From the NCBI GenBank assembly GCA_000403255.2, contig KE159593.1, positions 191,969 through 255,968 on the forward strand: a stretch of DNA of 64,000 nucleotides, written 5' to 3'. Positions 54,188 through 63,316 of this stretch are shown here, piece by piece. Within the stretch, counting starts at the first letter, position 1. Every line of letters starts with the position of its first letter. Position numbers and translations under genes: made by a program. This DNA comes from Lachnospiraceae bacterium 3-1. GTDB lineage: Bacteria; Bacillota; Clostridia; Lachnospirales; Lachnospiraceae. Under the pieces are notes generated by a model. That model was given only the letters and a program-made list of their open reading frames with translations. It did no database searches and was not told the origin of the DNA.

Positions 54188-54922
54188 TTATTGCCAGCCA
54201 CCATCCATAGCAATAATTTGACCAGTCATGTAGGAAGGGGAATTTACGATGGAAAAGGACAGTTTTGCAATTTCTTCAGGAGAACCAAATCTTCCAGCAG
54301 GAATTTCTTCCTGGAGCTGTCTGCGTTCGTCTTTGGAAAAGCACTGATTCATTCTGGTGTCTATCACGCCGCAGGCAATGGCATTCACTGTGATATTGCT
54401 GGGGGCAAGCTCTTTTGCCAGTGATTTGGTAAAAGCATTTACACCCCCCTTGGAAGCAGAGTAGGCAACTTCACAGGAAGCGCCTGTGGCGCCCCAAACA
54501 GAAGAAATGTTCAAAATAGCGCCAGATTTTTTGTGGACCATAGCAGGAATGGCATGCTTGCAGCAGCAGAACAGGGAAGTGAGATTGACTTGTATCACCC
54601 GGTTCCATTCTTCCAGGCTCATGTCAGATAGCAGGCCAATGTGAGAGATACCGGCATTATTAATTAGGACGTCCGCCATCCCAAATTCCTGTTCTATGGT
54701 TTGGAAAGTATTTGCGACAAATTGCTCATCGCTTACGTCTCCAATAAAAGGAAGACAGCAAATATGGTAGGCGTCAGAGAGGTATCTGGCAAATGATTTT
54801 AATTTTTCTTCAGAGCTTTGACAATTGATGGCAAGGCAGTAGTTGTTGCGGGCAAACTCTTCTGCAATCGCATGTCCGATTCCGTGGGAAGCGCCAGTAA
54901 TAAAGGCAGTTTTTGATTTCAT
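54188..54922 (-). CDS. Short-chain dehydrogenase/reductase (FabG-like)
   Basis: 244 residues, classical SDR. TGASHGIGHAIA is the NAD(P) loop, INNAGISHIG the NNAG motif, and the catalytic Ser-Tyr-Lys are in ILNISSVWG and YSASKGGVNAF. The end IVNSPSYMTGQIIAMDGGW is FabG-like. It reduces a keto group with NAD(P)H; the substrate is unknown since no fatty-acid gene is near, and it may be a stand-alone oxidoreductase. AAGAAGGG lies before the ATG on the minus strand. Confidence 0.88.
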   Translation of the reverse strand: MKSKTAFITGASHGIGHAIAEEFARNNYCLAINCQSSEEKLKSFARYLSDAYHICCLPFIGDVSDEQFVANTFQTIEQEFGMADVLINNAGISHIGLLSDMSLEEWNRVIQVNLTSLFCCCKHAIPAMVHKKSGAILNISSVWGATGASCEVAYSASKGGVNAFTKSLAKELAPSNITVNAIACGVIDTRMNQCFSKDERRQLQEEIPAGRFGSPEEIAKLSFSIVNSPSYMTGQIIAMDGGWQ

Positions 54923-55059
54923 AAGAAGGGTTCCTTTTCACATTTTTTTATTGATTGTACACAAAATTGATATTATTTAGAAGTTTTGCAACTATTTACT
55001 TTTTGTTGATGTTATATTAGGACGAATTATGTGAAATGTCAAGAATTACCATAGATTTG

Positions 55060-55088
55060 TTGTATTCGGTTTTTAGGTATGGTATAAT
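55060..55088 (+). promoter_or_regulatory. Promoter of hpf
   Basis: TTGTAT (55060-55065) and TATAAT (55083-55088) are 17 bases apart. About 100 bases of leader with an unused AAGGAGGG near 55096 separate it from the hpf start, so a small leader peptide or folded leader is possible. Confidence 0.65.
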
Positions 55089-55195
55089 ATGCATCAAGGA
55101 GGGACAGGAGCCCAAGGGTCAGCCTTCCGGTCAGAGTGCACCCATACATGGCACAAAAATGACAATCTAAAAAAATGGAAAAGGGGTTGGACACC

Positions 55196-55723
55196 ATGCG
55201 TATTACAATCAGTGGAAAAAATATTGATATAACTGACGGATTAAGACAAGCGGTAGAGGACAAGTTATCAAAGCTGGAAAGGTATTTTACTCCTGAAACA
55301 GATATTGCTGTAACCTTAAGCGTGGAAAAAGAGCGGCAGAAGATTGAGGTTACGATTCCGGTAAAGGGAAATATTATCCGCTCGGAACAGGTGAGTAATG
55401 ACATGTATGTCTCCATAGATTTGGTGGAGGAAGTCATTGAGCGGCAATTGAAGAAATATAAAAATAAAATTGTAGACCAGCAGCAGGCAGCAGGAAATTT
55501 CCAACAGGAATTCATCGAGAAAGAGATAGAGGATGAAGAGGAAATTAAGATTATCCGGACCAAACGGTTTGGAATGAAGCCTATGTATCCAGAAGATGCT
55601 TGCATTCAGATGGAGCTGTTGGGACATAATTTCTTTGTATTTCAGAATGCGGAGACAGAAGAGGTTAATGTAGTATATAAGAGAAAAGGAAATACTTACG
55701 GTTTGATTGAGCCAGAATTTTAA
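55196..55723 (+). CDS. hpf: Long-form ribosome hibernation promoting factor
   Basis: 175 residues. The N-terminal domain (RITISGKNIDITDGLRQAVEDKLSKLERYF-like, residues 2-31) binds the 30S decoding region. A charged linker of about 30 residues leads to the C-terminal domain (IRTKRFGMKPMYPEDACIQMEL ... VVYKRKGNTYGLIEPEF), which dimerises 70S ribosomes into 100S. This long form is usual in Firmicutes. ATG 55196 has GGAAAAGGGG upstream. A clear terminator follows the gene. Confidence 0.93.
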   Translation: MRITISGKNIDITDGLRQAVEDKLSKLERYFTPETDIAVTLSVEKERQKIEVTIPVKGNIIRSEQVSNDMYVSIDLVEEVIERQLKKYKNKIVDQQQAAGNFQQEFIEKEIEDEEEIKIIRTKRFGMKPMYPEDACIQMELLGHNFFVFQNAETEEVNVVYKRKGNTYGLIEPEF

Positions 55724-55743
55724 AGATCAAGAGAATAGAGAAG

Positions 55744-55783
55744 AGCTGTTGCAAGAAATAATTTTGCAGCAGCTTTCTTTTTG
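55744..55783 (+). terminator. Intrinsic terminator of hpf
   Basis: AGCTGTTGCAA and TTTGCAGCAGCT form the stem, followed by TTCTTTTTG. The next 210 bases hold no gene, only a possible weak promoter (TTGCTA ... TATAAG) before ddl. Confidence 0.8.
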
Positions 55784-55996
55784 TTCTCGCCAGCAATGAA
55801 CCAAGCAGTCGTGCTCACGCGAATATTTGACTTGCGCGAGCAACTCTGTAAGGTAAAAAATGCGTGGCCTGTGGTAAAAAGTGCTAAAATAGGAAGAGGT
55901 TATTGCTAGTATGAATAAAATAGTATAAGATATGTAACAGTTCAGTCTGTAACTAGGATATCAGCAGAACATGGAATTACAAGGAGGTTAAAAAAA

Positions 55997-57049
55997 ATGG
56001 ATATTGTGGTGTTGGCAGGGGGCTTGAGCACAGAACGTGACGTATCTTTTGCGACAGGAAGTAACGTGACAAGCGCTTTAAGGCAAAAGGGACATCGGGT
56101 GATTCTGTTGGATGTATTTATGGGATACAGCGATAAACCAGAGGATTTGACGGGCATTTTTGAGCGGTCTTGGGAGGTCAGTGCATCCGTAGCAGGTATA
56201 TCCGAAAAAGCGCCAGATTTGGAAGCAGTGAAAAAGAGCAGGAAAGATCAAAGCAACAGCTTTTTTGGTCCCAATGTCATTGAATTGTGCCGGATGGCTG
56301 ATATGGTATTTATGGCCCTTCACGGAGAAAATGGTGAGGATGGCAGGATTCAGGCAGCATTTGATTTGTATGGGATTCAGTATACAGGGACTGGCTATTT
56401 AAGCAGTGCGATTGCTATGGATAAAGAACTTTCCAAACGGTTGTTTGCGGCAAACAAAATTCCAACACCGGCAGGGATTTCCATGGAGAAAGGAGCTTGT
56501 GAGTGGGAGTTTGAAAAGACTGGTCTTACATTGCCTTGTGTGGTAAAACCCTGCTGTGGCGGTTCCAGCATTGGAGTATCTATCGTACGAACGAAAGAGG
56601 AGTATCGCCATGCATTAGAAGAAGCTTTTCGCTGGGAAGAAAAGATTATCGTAGAAAGCTATATAAAGGGCAGAGAATTTTCAGTGGGAGTTATGGATTT
56701 TAAAGCATTGCCTGTGATTGAAATTGCCCCCCTGGAAGGGTTTTATGATTATAAAAATAAATATGCGGCTGGAAGTGCAGTGGAAACTTGCCCTGCTGAG
56801 CTTCCTTTGGCTATTACAGAAAAAATGCAGCATTACGCAGAAGAGGTAGCTAAGGTATTGAGTCTTGACACCTATGCCCGGATGGATTTTTTATTAGATT
56901 GCCAGGAAAAGATTTATTGTCTGGAGGCCAATACCCTTCCCGGTATGACGCCTGTGAGCTTGCTTCCTCAGGAGGCGCAGGCGGTAGGCATGGACTTTGG
57001 GGAGCTTTGTGAGGAGATTATTCGGATTTCTAAGAAAAAATATGCATAA
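55997..57049 (+). CDS. ddl: D-alanine--D-alanine ligase
   Basis: 350 residues. VLAGGLSTERDVSFATG is the N-terminal signature, ALHGENGEDGRIQ the second, and KPCCGGSSIGVSIV the ATP-grasp loop; EANTLPGMTPVSLLPQEAQ holds the metal-binding Glu and Asn. The enzyme joins two D-Ala for the peptidoglycan stem peptide. ACAAGGAGG is eight bases before the ATG. murF follows, whose enzyme uses the product, so the pair is an operon. An insertion after residue 55 (about 25 residues, SVAGISEKAPDLEAVKKS) is longer than in most Ddl proteins. Confidence 0.93.
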   Translation: MDIVVLAGGLSTERDVSFATGSNVTSALRQKGHRVILLDVFMGYSDKPEDLTGIFERSWEVSASVAGISEKAPDLEAVKKSRKDQSNSFFGPNVIELCRMADMVFMALHGENGEDGRIQAAFDLYGIQYTGTGYLSSAIAMDKELSKRLFAANKIPTPAGISMEKGACEWEFEKTGLTLPCVVKPCCGGSSIGVSIVRTKEEYRHALEEAFRWEEKIIVESYIKGREFSVGVMDFKALPVIEIAPLEGFYDYKNKYAAGSAVETCPAELPLAITEKMQHYAEEVAKVLSLDTYARMDFLLDCQEKIYCLEANTLPGMTPVSLLPQEAQAVGMDFGELCEEIIRISKKKYA

Positions 57050-57063
57050 AGGTGGAGAAAGTT

Positions 57064-58452
57064 ATGAAAAATATGACTTTGGAAAATATTGCAAAAGCAT
57101 GTAATGGCACTTATTTTGGAGAGGAACAGAAGAAACAGAATCAAATCTGTGGAGCAGTCACAGACAGCAGGCAGGTGGAGGAGGGATTTCTTTTTATCCC
57201 CATCAAGGGGGCAAGGGCAGATGGTCATGATTTTATCCCAGACGTGTGGAACAAGGGCGCTGTTGCAGTCCTTTCCGAGAAGAAGCTTAAAGACTGCACC
57301 AAGCCTTATATCTTAGTAAAATCTACGGAGCAGGCGTTGAAGGCGATTGCAAAATTTTATCGCTGCCAGCTTACAATTCCAGTGGTTGGTATTACCGGAA
57401 GTGTTGGAAAGACCAGTACCAAAGAGATGATAGCTTCTGTACTGTCAAAGAAATATAAGGTGTTGAAAACGGCAGGAAATTATAATAACGAAATAGGACT
57501 TCCCCTTACACTTCTGCGCATCCAGGAGGAACACGAAGCGGCAGTGGTGGAGATGGGAATTTCTGATTTTGGAGAGATGCATCGTTTGGCGGACATGGCA
57601 CAGCCAGATATTTGTGTGATTACCAATATTGGAATCTGTCATCTGGAAAATCTGAAAACCAGAGACGGAATTTTAAGAGCAAAAAGTGAAATTTTTGATC
57701 TTCTAAAGCCAAAGGGACAGATCGTGTTGAATGGAGAAGACGATAAACTGTCTACTTTAAAAGAAGTGAAGGGTATCAAGCCTGTATTTTATGGGTTCAA
57801 AGAGAATGAAACTGTACGACAGGACATTTATGCAGATCATATAAAAAACTGTGGACTTAAGGGCATGGAGGCTGATATCCATACGAAAGAGGGGGAAATT
57901 TCTGTTCATATACCGATTCCAGGGCAGCATAATATTTTTAATGCTATGGCAGCAACGGGAGTTGGGCTTGCATTGGGAATGGAGCTTAAGGAAATCCAAG
58001 CAGGGATTGAATCAGTAGAGACCATTGGTGGACGTACGAATTTGATAGAAATTGGCGGTTTGATAGTGATTGATGATTGTTACAATGCCAATCCAGTGTC
58101 TATGAGAGCTTCCATTGATGTACTTAGCAACGGTCTTGCTCGAACAGTAGCAATACTGGGAGATATGGGAGAACTGGGAGAGAATGAGAAGAAGCTCCAC
58201 TATGAAGTAGGCGCTTATGTAGCGCAAAAGCAAATTGATACGCTGTTTTGTGCAGGAGCGCTATCTGAGGAAATTGCCCAGGGAGCCAGGGACACCAACG
58301 ACTGGTGTGAGGTATTCCACTTTGACTCCCGGGACGAAATGCTGTCCCAGGTTTTGGATTATTTACAAGAAGGAGACACGGTACTGGTGAAAGCGTCTCA
58401 TTTTATGGATTATCCCAAAGTGGTGGAAGCAATTCAAGAGAGATTTCGATAA
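57064..58452 (+). CDS. murF: UDP-MurNAc-tripeptide--D-alanyl-D-alanine ligase
   Basis: 462 residues. Mur-ligase features: VTDSRQVEEGFLFIPIKGARADGHDFI-type N-domain, ATP loop GITGSVGKTSTKEM, NNEIGLPLTLL, EMGISDFGEMHRL and the DCYNANPVSMRASIDVL segment. The enzyme adds D-Ala-D-Ala to the UDP-MurNAc peptide in the cytoplasm. ATG 57064 is chosen because AAGGTGGAG lies before it; ATG 57073 is an alternative. It starts 14 bases after ddl. Confidence 0.93.
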   Translation: MKNMTLENIAKACNGTYFGEEQKKQNQICGAVTDSRQVEEGFLFIPIKGARADGHDFIPDVWNKGAVAVLSEKKLKDCTKPYILVKSTEQALKAIAKFYRCQLTIPVVGITGSVGKTSTKEMIASVLSKKYKVLKTAGNYNNEIGLPLTLLRIQEEHEAAVVEMGISDFGEMHRLADMAQPDICVITNIGICHLENLKTRDGILRAKSEIFDLLKPKGQIVLNGEDDKLSTLKEVKGIKPVFYGFKENETVRQDIYADHIKNCGLKGMEADIHTKEGEISVHIPIPGQHNIFNAMAATGVGLALGMELKEIQAGIESVETIGGRTNLIEIGGLIVIDDCYNANPVSMRASIDVLSNGLARTVAILGDMGELGENEKKLHYEVGAYVAQKQIDTLFCAGALSEEIAQGARDTNDWCEVFHFDSRDEMLSQVLDYLQEGDTVLVKASHFMDYPKVVEAIQERFR

Positions 58453-58460
58453 AAATTATC

Positions 58461-59198
58461 TTATAGCATAGATTTATGTTTTTCTAACATTTCTTCAATC
58501 TTGGACTGGGTATAGGCGCCGGAGAATTTCTGCTGTTCTTTATCCAGTTCTTTGATATAAATCGGTTCTCCATATTCCACAATTACATGGCATTTTCGTA
58601 TCCACGGGATATGGCTTTCAAAAATATTATGGGTGTTGCTGATTGCAATTGGAATGATGGGGCAGCCAGATTTTTCGGCTATTTTCAAGCTTCCTTCCTT
58701 AAAAGCCAGCATACCTTCTTCTGGGTTGGGGTTTCTTGTTCCCTCTGGGAAAATACATACAGAAATTCCTTGTTTGATTTGCTCGATCCCAGTCAAAACC
58801 GTTTTTAGTCCTTCTCGGGTATTGGTCCGGTCAAGAAACAGACAGTACAGCCGCTTCATCCATGTGGAAAGCACAGGATAACGAGCCATTTTGTCTTTGG
58901 CAATATATCCTGTCAGTCCAGGACATCTGGAGTAGGTAATGACAATGTCAAAGTAACTTAGGTGGTTGGGAATATAGAGTACGGCTTGATCCTTTGGTAC
59001 GTGCTCTTCTCCTATGACTGTAATTTTCGTTCCTGCAAGTACAAGAACCACCTTAAATGCCCATTGGATCAGCCGCAGGCTGCTTAGATCTGCAGCATGG
59101 GGGTTGAATTTCCCCACAATCCATTCCAGAAATAAAATGGGAATCGAAACAATCAAGAAAGTAATTAAAAAAATTGCTACTAAAATTAATCGTATCAT
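58461..59198 (-). CDS. plsC: 1-acyl-sn-glycerol-3-phosphate acyltransferase
   Basis: 245 residues. An N-terminal membrane helix (RLILVAIFLITFLIVSIPIL) precedes motif 1 NHLSYFD (His and Asp), motif 2 around YCLFLDR, motif 3 FPEGTRNPN and motif 4 CPIIPIAI. It transfers a second acyl chain to lysophosphatidic acid in phospholipid synthesis. It converges on murF, with only 8 bases between the two stops. The ribosome-binding site AAGGTAAAAT is weak. Confidence 0.9.
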   Translation of the reverse strand: MIRLILVAIFLITFLIVSIPILFLEWIVGKFNPHAADLSSLRLIQWAFKVVLVLAGTKITVIGEEHVPKDQAVLYIPNHLSYFDIVITYSRCPGLTGYIAKDKMARYPVLSTWMKRLYCLFLDRTNTREGLKTVLTGIEQIKQGISVCIFPEGTRNPNPEEGMLAFKEGSLKIAEKSGCPIIPIAISNTHNIFESHIPWIRKCHVIVEYGEPIYIKELDKEQQKFSGAYTQSKIEEMLEKHKSML

Positions 59199-59329
59199 AA
59201 TATTTTACCTTTTCCTTTTAAAGCATTCACATGTCTATTATACAGAGGGGAATGGGGAAATACAATCATAAATCAAGGAATTTTTTCATAGAATTCAGGA
59301 AGAATGTAAAAAAATTGGGGAAATAAACT

Positions 59330-59767
59330 ATGGGTAAACAAAAACAATGGCGTTCCTGTATTTGCACGCGCTCCATTCTCATTCTGTTGATGGCAGCTTT
59401 TAGTTTTTTGCAAGGATGCGGACTGGAGGAAACAGATACGAACAAATTAAAGGACCTCTCCTATGAAATTTTGGAGGAAAAAGAAATTCCAGAGGAATTT
59501 CTATCAATTATTGAAGAGAAGAAAGAAACAATTTTCAAGCTGACTTACACAGACAAGGAATATTTGTACATAGCAACAGGCTACGGAGTGCAGGAAACCG
59601 GAGGCTACAGCATTTCCGTGAATGACTGTTATCTGACTAAAAATGCAATTTATTTTGATACAACATTGATTGGACCCTCCAAGGGAGAAAAGATCAATCA
59701 GGTAAAATCATATCCATATATTGTGGTGCGGACAAAATATATGGAGAAAAATGTAGTGTTTGAATAA
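59330..59767 (+). CDS. Lipoprotein with PrcB-like C-terminal domain
   Basis: 145 residues. After a basic start (KQKQWRS) comes a membrane segment and a lipobox-like SFLQGCG. The mature domain has KLTYTDKEYLYIATGYGVQETGGYSISVND, here spanning about residues 69-98, where TGGYSI is typical of the PrcB C-terminal (protease complex) domain. Such proteins sit outside the membrane and may steer a protease. GGGGAAATAAACT is before the ATG. A small terminator follows near 59843-59876. Confidence 0.75.
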   Translation: MGKQKQWRSCICTRSILILLMAAFSFLQGCGLEETDTNKLKDLSYEILEEKEIPEEFLSIIEEKKETIFKLTYTDKEYLYIATGYGVQETGGYSISVNDCYLTKNAIYFDTTLIGPSKGEKINQVKSYPYIVVRTKYMEKNVVFE

Positions 59768-59842
59768 AATAGTAGGAATTTGAATGTAAATGTGTTAAGA
59801 TAGTAAACAGAAATTATTTCTCGATTTTACACAATGAAGTTG

Positions 59843-59876
59843 TAAAGCAGAAATGATTTCTGTTTCATTTTTTATT
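59843..59876 (+). terminator. Terminator after the PrcB-like gene
   Basis: AAGCAGAAAT and ATTTCTGTTT pair, followed by a T-rich stretch. Between 59880 and 60096 I see no gene or other clear feature. Confidence 0.6.
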
Positions 59877-60096
59877 TTAGGGAAGAACAACGAAAAGCAG
59901 TGCATTTTTTTTGAAGAAAGGCTTATACTAAAAACAGTTATTTTTGAGTAGAAAATCACAGTTCTGTCAATGATTTTCGGTAAGGCCATGCACGGATGAT
60001 GTAATTTCACATAAAATAAGATAAGCTGAATCGTAATTTAACGTCATTGTGCCTGGATTGAGAAAAAACAGGCGGCATGGGCACGGAAAGGAAAGA

Positions 60097-60181
60097 TTTA
60101 CAAATCGACAAAGTGTGTTATAATAGTACATAAAGATTTTTTGTCTCAAACTTGACAAAGAAGAACAGGTGTTACTATAAT
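60097..60181 (+). promoter_or_regulatory. Two candidate promoters of murA
   Basis: P1: TTTACA at 60097-60102 and TATAAT at 60119-60124 (16 bases apart). P2: TTGACA at 60152-60157 and TATAAT at 60176-60181 (18 bases apart). P2 lies 38 bases before the murA start. GAGGTG is the ribosome-binding site. Confidence 0.7.
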
Positions 60182-60218
60182 AACTTCTTGTACGAAAAAT
60201 ATAGCATAGAGGTGCAAT

Positions 60219-61514
60219 ATGGAACAATATGTAATAAAGGGAGGTAATCCGTTAGTTGGTGAAGTGGAAATCAGCGGAGCGAAAAATGCAGCGCTGGCAA
60301 TTTTGGCAGCAGCAATCATGACGGATGAAACCGTAACAATAGATAATTTACCCGACGTAAGAGATATCAATGCTTTGCTTCAGGCAATGGGGGATATTGG
60401 AGCAAAAATAACCAGAATAGATGCACATACTGTAAAAATAAATGGTTCCTTTGTAAAGGATATTCCAGTAGACTATGATTCTATGAAAAAAATAAGAGCG
60501 TCCTATTATTTGTTGGGCGCAATGCTGGGAAAATATAAAAGAGCAGAGGTTACTCTGCCAGGAGGCTGCAATATTGGAAGCCGTCCTATGGATTTGCATA
60601 TTAAGGGGTTCCGCGCGCTGGGCGCCCATGTGGAGATTCGTAATGGGGCAGTTGCAGCAGAGGCAGAACGATTAATCGGAAGCCATATTTATTTAGACAA
60701 GGTTTCTGTAGGAGCTACCATCAATATTATGATGGCGGCAGCTATGGCAGAAGGGAAAACGACGATTGAGAATGCGGCGAAGGAGCCTCATGTGGTGGAC
60801 GTGGCCAATTTCCTTAACAGTATGGGAGCCAACATTCGCGGTGCGGGAACCGATGTGATTCGTATTGTAGGTGTTGAGAAGCTCCATAAGACGGAATATT
60901 CTGTGATACCGGATCAAATTGAAGCAGGGACGTTTATGTTTGCAGCAGCGGCTACCCGTGGGGATGTTACTGTCAAAAATGTAATTCCCAAACATTTGGA
61001 GGCTACCACAGCCAAGCTGCTGGAGGCAGGCTGTGAAGTGGAAGAGTTTGATGATGCAGTTCGTGTGGTGGCTTCGAAGCCATTGCGCCATACACAGGTT
61101 ACTACGCTGCCCTATCCGGGATTTCCTACAGATATGCAGCCCCAGATGTCTGTGGTGCTTGGGATTGCCCAGGGAACCAGTACCGTAACCGAAAGCATTT
61201 TTGAGAACCGTTTTAAATATGTGGATGAACTGACACGGATGGGAGCTGACATTAAGGTAGAGAGTAATATAGCTATTATTAATGGTGTGAAAGGCTATAC
61301 CGGAGCGAGAGTCAGTGCACCGGATCTGCGTGCTGGGGCAGCCCTTGTGATTGCAGGTCTTTCAGCAGAAGGGGTTACAATTGTAGATGATATCCACTAT
61401 ATACAGCGTGGATATGAAGCTTTTGAGGATAAATTGGAGAGTTTGGGAGCTCAAATTGCACGGGTTAGCTCGGAAAAAGAGGTTCAGAGGTTCCAATTTC
61501 AGGCAATTGGTTAA
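60219..61514 (+). CDS. murA: UDP-N-acetylglucosamine 1-carboxyvinyltransferase
   Basis: 431 residues. The signature parts are GGNPLVGEVEISGAKNAAL (Lys and Asn at the substrate site), LPGGCNIGSRPMDLHIKGF with the catalytic Cys that is the fosfomycin target, and FPTDMQPQMSVVL with the catalytic Asp. The enzyme takes the first committed step of peptidoglycan synthesis, moving enolpyruvate from PEP to UDP-GlcNAc. It is complete. Firmicutes often have two MurA copies; which one this is cannot be told here. Confidence 0.95.
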   Translation: MEQYVIKGGNPLVGEVEISGAKNAALAILAAAIMTDETVTIDNLPDVRDINALLQAMGDIGAKITRIDAHTVKINGSFVKDIPVDYDSMKKIRASYYLLGAMLGKYKRAEVTLPGGCNIGSRPMDLHIKGFRALGAHVEIRNGAVAAEAERLIGSHIYLDKVSVGATINIMMAAAMAEGKTTIENAAKEPHVVDVANFLNSMGANIRGAGTDVIRIVGVEKLHKTEYSVIPDQIEAGTFMFAAAATRGDVTVKNVIPKHLEATTAKLLEAGCEVEEFDDAVRVVASKPLRHTQVTTLPYPGFPTDMQPQMSVVLGIAQGTSTVTESIFENRFKYVDELTRMGADIKVESNIAIINGVKGYTGARVSAPDLRAGAALVIAGLSAEGVTIVDDIHYIQRGYEAFEDKLESLGAQIARVSSEKEVQRFQFQAIG

Positions 61515-61616
61515 AAGCACTTGACAGAAGAACGAAAAGAGAGTATTTTAAGTAATAGAGAAAGATTAAAAAACCGAATATTGTTGCGCTGGCAAAATAT
61601 TTTGTCAGTTATTAAT

Positions 61617-61717
61617 TTCTCTTATTCAGAGTGGTGGAGATACATAGGATCTATGAAGCCACGGCAACCCCTCTACGGAAGGTGCCAACCTGAGCGAGCA
61701 ATCGAACAATAAGAGGA
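61617..61717 (+). promoter_or_regulatory. SAM-I riboswitch (S-box)
   Basis: The S-box core is plain: P1 from CTCTTATT pairing with AATAAGAG, the AGAGTGGTGGAGA kink-turn side, GAAGCCACGGCAACC, GGTGCCAACCTGAGCG and GAACAATAAGAG. Binding S-adenosylmethionine lets the terminator after it form and stops metK transcription. It lies 100 bases after murA. Confidence 0.95.
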
Positions 61718-61743
61718 TTTGATAATCTTTTTGGAAGAATCGG

Positions 61744-61776
61744 GTCCGCTTATTTTGTTTAAGCGGGCTTTTTTTA
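61744..61776 (+). terminator. Riboswitch-controlled terminator before metK
   Basis: GTCCGCTT and AAGCGGGC form the stem with an ATTTTGTTT loop, then seven T. It is the expression platform of the S-box. Confidence 0.9.
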
Positions 61777-61782
61777 TTCTAA

Positions 61783-62035
61783 AGGAAAGACCTTGTCACG
61801 CTAACGCGTGAAAGTATCTTCCTATAGAATAAAAAATAATATGCGCACTCGTGCGAATAGAAGATGTCACTGCGTGACCGCACTCGGCGCAGCAAATCGT
61901 CCAAGTCCCTCATGAATGAGGTATTTAGGGAGTTGAAGCGGACTTGTCCGCTTTGTTCTTCTATTAGGAAAGACCTTATTACGCGAAAGCGTGAAAAAAT
62001 GTGCAATCCCCCAAAGGATGGGGATCATAACCAAA
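61783..62035 (+). repeat. Dense hairpin array in the metK leader with a duplicated AGGAAAGACCTT unit
   Basis: Two related units, AGGAAAGACCTTGTCACGC (61783) and AGGAAAGACCTTATTACGC (61966), each carry a small hairpin ending in GCGTGAAA. Between them stand further short inverted repeats: GCGCAC/GTGCG, GTCAC-TGC-GTGAC, CTCAT-GA-ATGAG and AGCGGAC-TT-GTCCGCT; ATCCC..GGGGAT follows near 62007. There is no open frame. The function is unknown. Confidence 0.7.
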
Positions 62036-62047
62036 CAGGAGGAAAAA

Positions 62048-63235
62048 ATGGATAAAAGATTATTTACTTCAGAATCAGTAACAGAAGGGCATCCAGATAA
62101 ACTTTGTGATGCAGTATCAGATGCAATTTTAGATGCATTGATGGCACAGGACCCTATGAGCAGGGTAGCATGTGAAACAGCGGCATGCACCGGATTTGTA
62201 CTTGTGACAGGAGAAATCACCACCAAAGCTACCATAGACATTCCCCAGATTGTAAGGGAAACAGTAAATGAGATTGGTTACAATAATGCTGCCACTGGAT
62301 TTGACGGGAATACCTGTGCAGTTATGGTAGCCCTGGACCAGCAGTCAGCAGATATTGCAATGGGGGTAGACAAGGCCCTAGAAGCGAAAGAAAATAAAAT
62401 GTCTGAGGAAGAGCTGGAGGCAATCGGCGCGGGCGATCAGGGTATGATGTTTGGGTATGCAACCAATGAGACTCCGGAATTGATGCCCTATCCCATTTCA
62501 TTAGCACATAAACTTGCTTTGCAGTTGACCAAAATCCGCAAGGATGGCACATTGGGTTATCTGCGTCCAGATGGGAAAACCCAGGTTTCGGTAGAATATG
62601 ATGAAAATGGAAAACCCAGAAGGTTAGAAGCAGTGGTATTATCCACACAGCATGATCCAGATGTTACTCAGGAACAGATTCACACAGATATCAAAAAATA
62701 CGTATTTGATCCTGTGTTACCTGAGGATATGGTGGATGAAGAAACAAAGTTTTTCATCAATCCTACTGGCCGTTTCGTAATTGGAGGCCCTCATGGGGAT
62801 GCAGGCTTGACTGGCCGTAAAATTATTGTGGATACATATGGCGGATATGCTCGTCACGGCGGTGGAGCTTTTTCTGGCAAAGACTGTACCAAAGTGGATC
62901 GTTCAGCCGCTTATGCAGCGCGGTATGTAGCAAAGAATATTGTAGCAGCAGGTCTTGCAGAAAAATGTGAAATCCAGTTATCTTACGCAATTGGTGTGGC
63001 ACAGCCTACCTCTGTTATGGTGGATACCTTTGGAACCGGAAAAATTTCTGATGAAAAACTAGTGGAAATAATTCGGGAAAACTTTGATCTTCGTCCAGCA
63101 GGAATCATTAAGATGCTGGATTTGAGACGGCCGATCTACAAGCAGACAGCAGCTTATGGGCATTTCGGCCGGAATGATTTGAATCTTCCTTGGGAAGCAA
63201 CCGATAAGGTGGAAATTTTGAAGAAATATTTGTAA
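62048..63235 (+). CDS. metK: S-adenosylmethionine synthetase
   Basis: 395 residues, full length. [19 protein letters not shown] holds the ATP-binding His; [21 protein letters not shown] and [20 protein letters not shown] hold the catalytic loops and phosphate sites. The enzyme makes SAM from methionine and ATP. It is placed behind a SAM-I riboswitch, so its product feeds back on its own synthesis. ACAGGAGG is six bases before the ATG at 62048. Confidence 0.96.
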   Translation: MDKRLFTSESVTEGHPDKLCDAVSDAILDALMAQDPMSRVACETAACTGFVLVTGEITTKATIDIPQIVRETVNEIGYNNAATGFDGNTCAVMVALDQQSADIAMGVDKALEAKENKMSEEELEAIGAGDQGMMFGYATNETPELMPYPISLAHKLALQLTKIRKDGTLGYLRPDGKTQVSVEYDENGKPRRLEAVVLSTQHDPDVTQEQIHTDIKKYVFDPVLPEDMVDEETKFFINPTGRFVIGGPHGDAGLTGRKIIVDTYGGYARHGGGAFSGKDCTKVDRSAAYAARYVAKNIVAAGLAEKCEIQLSYAIGVAQPTSVMVDTFGTGKISDEKLVEIIRENFDLRPAGIIKMLDLRRPIYKQTAAYGHFGRNDLNLPWEATDKVEILKKYL

Positions 63236-63259
63236 TTGTTCGTGGGCTTTCTCTTATAG

Positions 63260-63301
63260 CACCCCATGGATACGTTGCAGTCACAATGTATCCATGGGGT
63301 G
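63260..63301. terminator. Long inverted repeat between metK and the next gene
   Basis: CACCCCATGGATAC and GTATCCATGGGGTG form a perfect 14-bp stem with a 14-base loop. There is no good T-run on either side, so it may be a bidirectional terminator of reduced strength between convergent genes or a processing hairpin. Confidence 0.55.
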
Positions 63302-63316
63302 AACTGTTGATTGGTT

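Noticed and set aside
61521-61712. Small plus-strand open frame between murA and metK
   Set aside because: It lies across the SAM-I riboswitch, whose conserved core explains the sequence.
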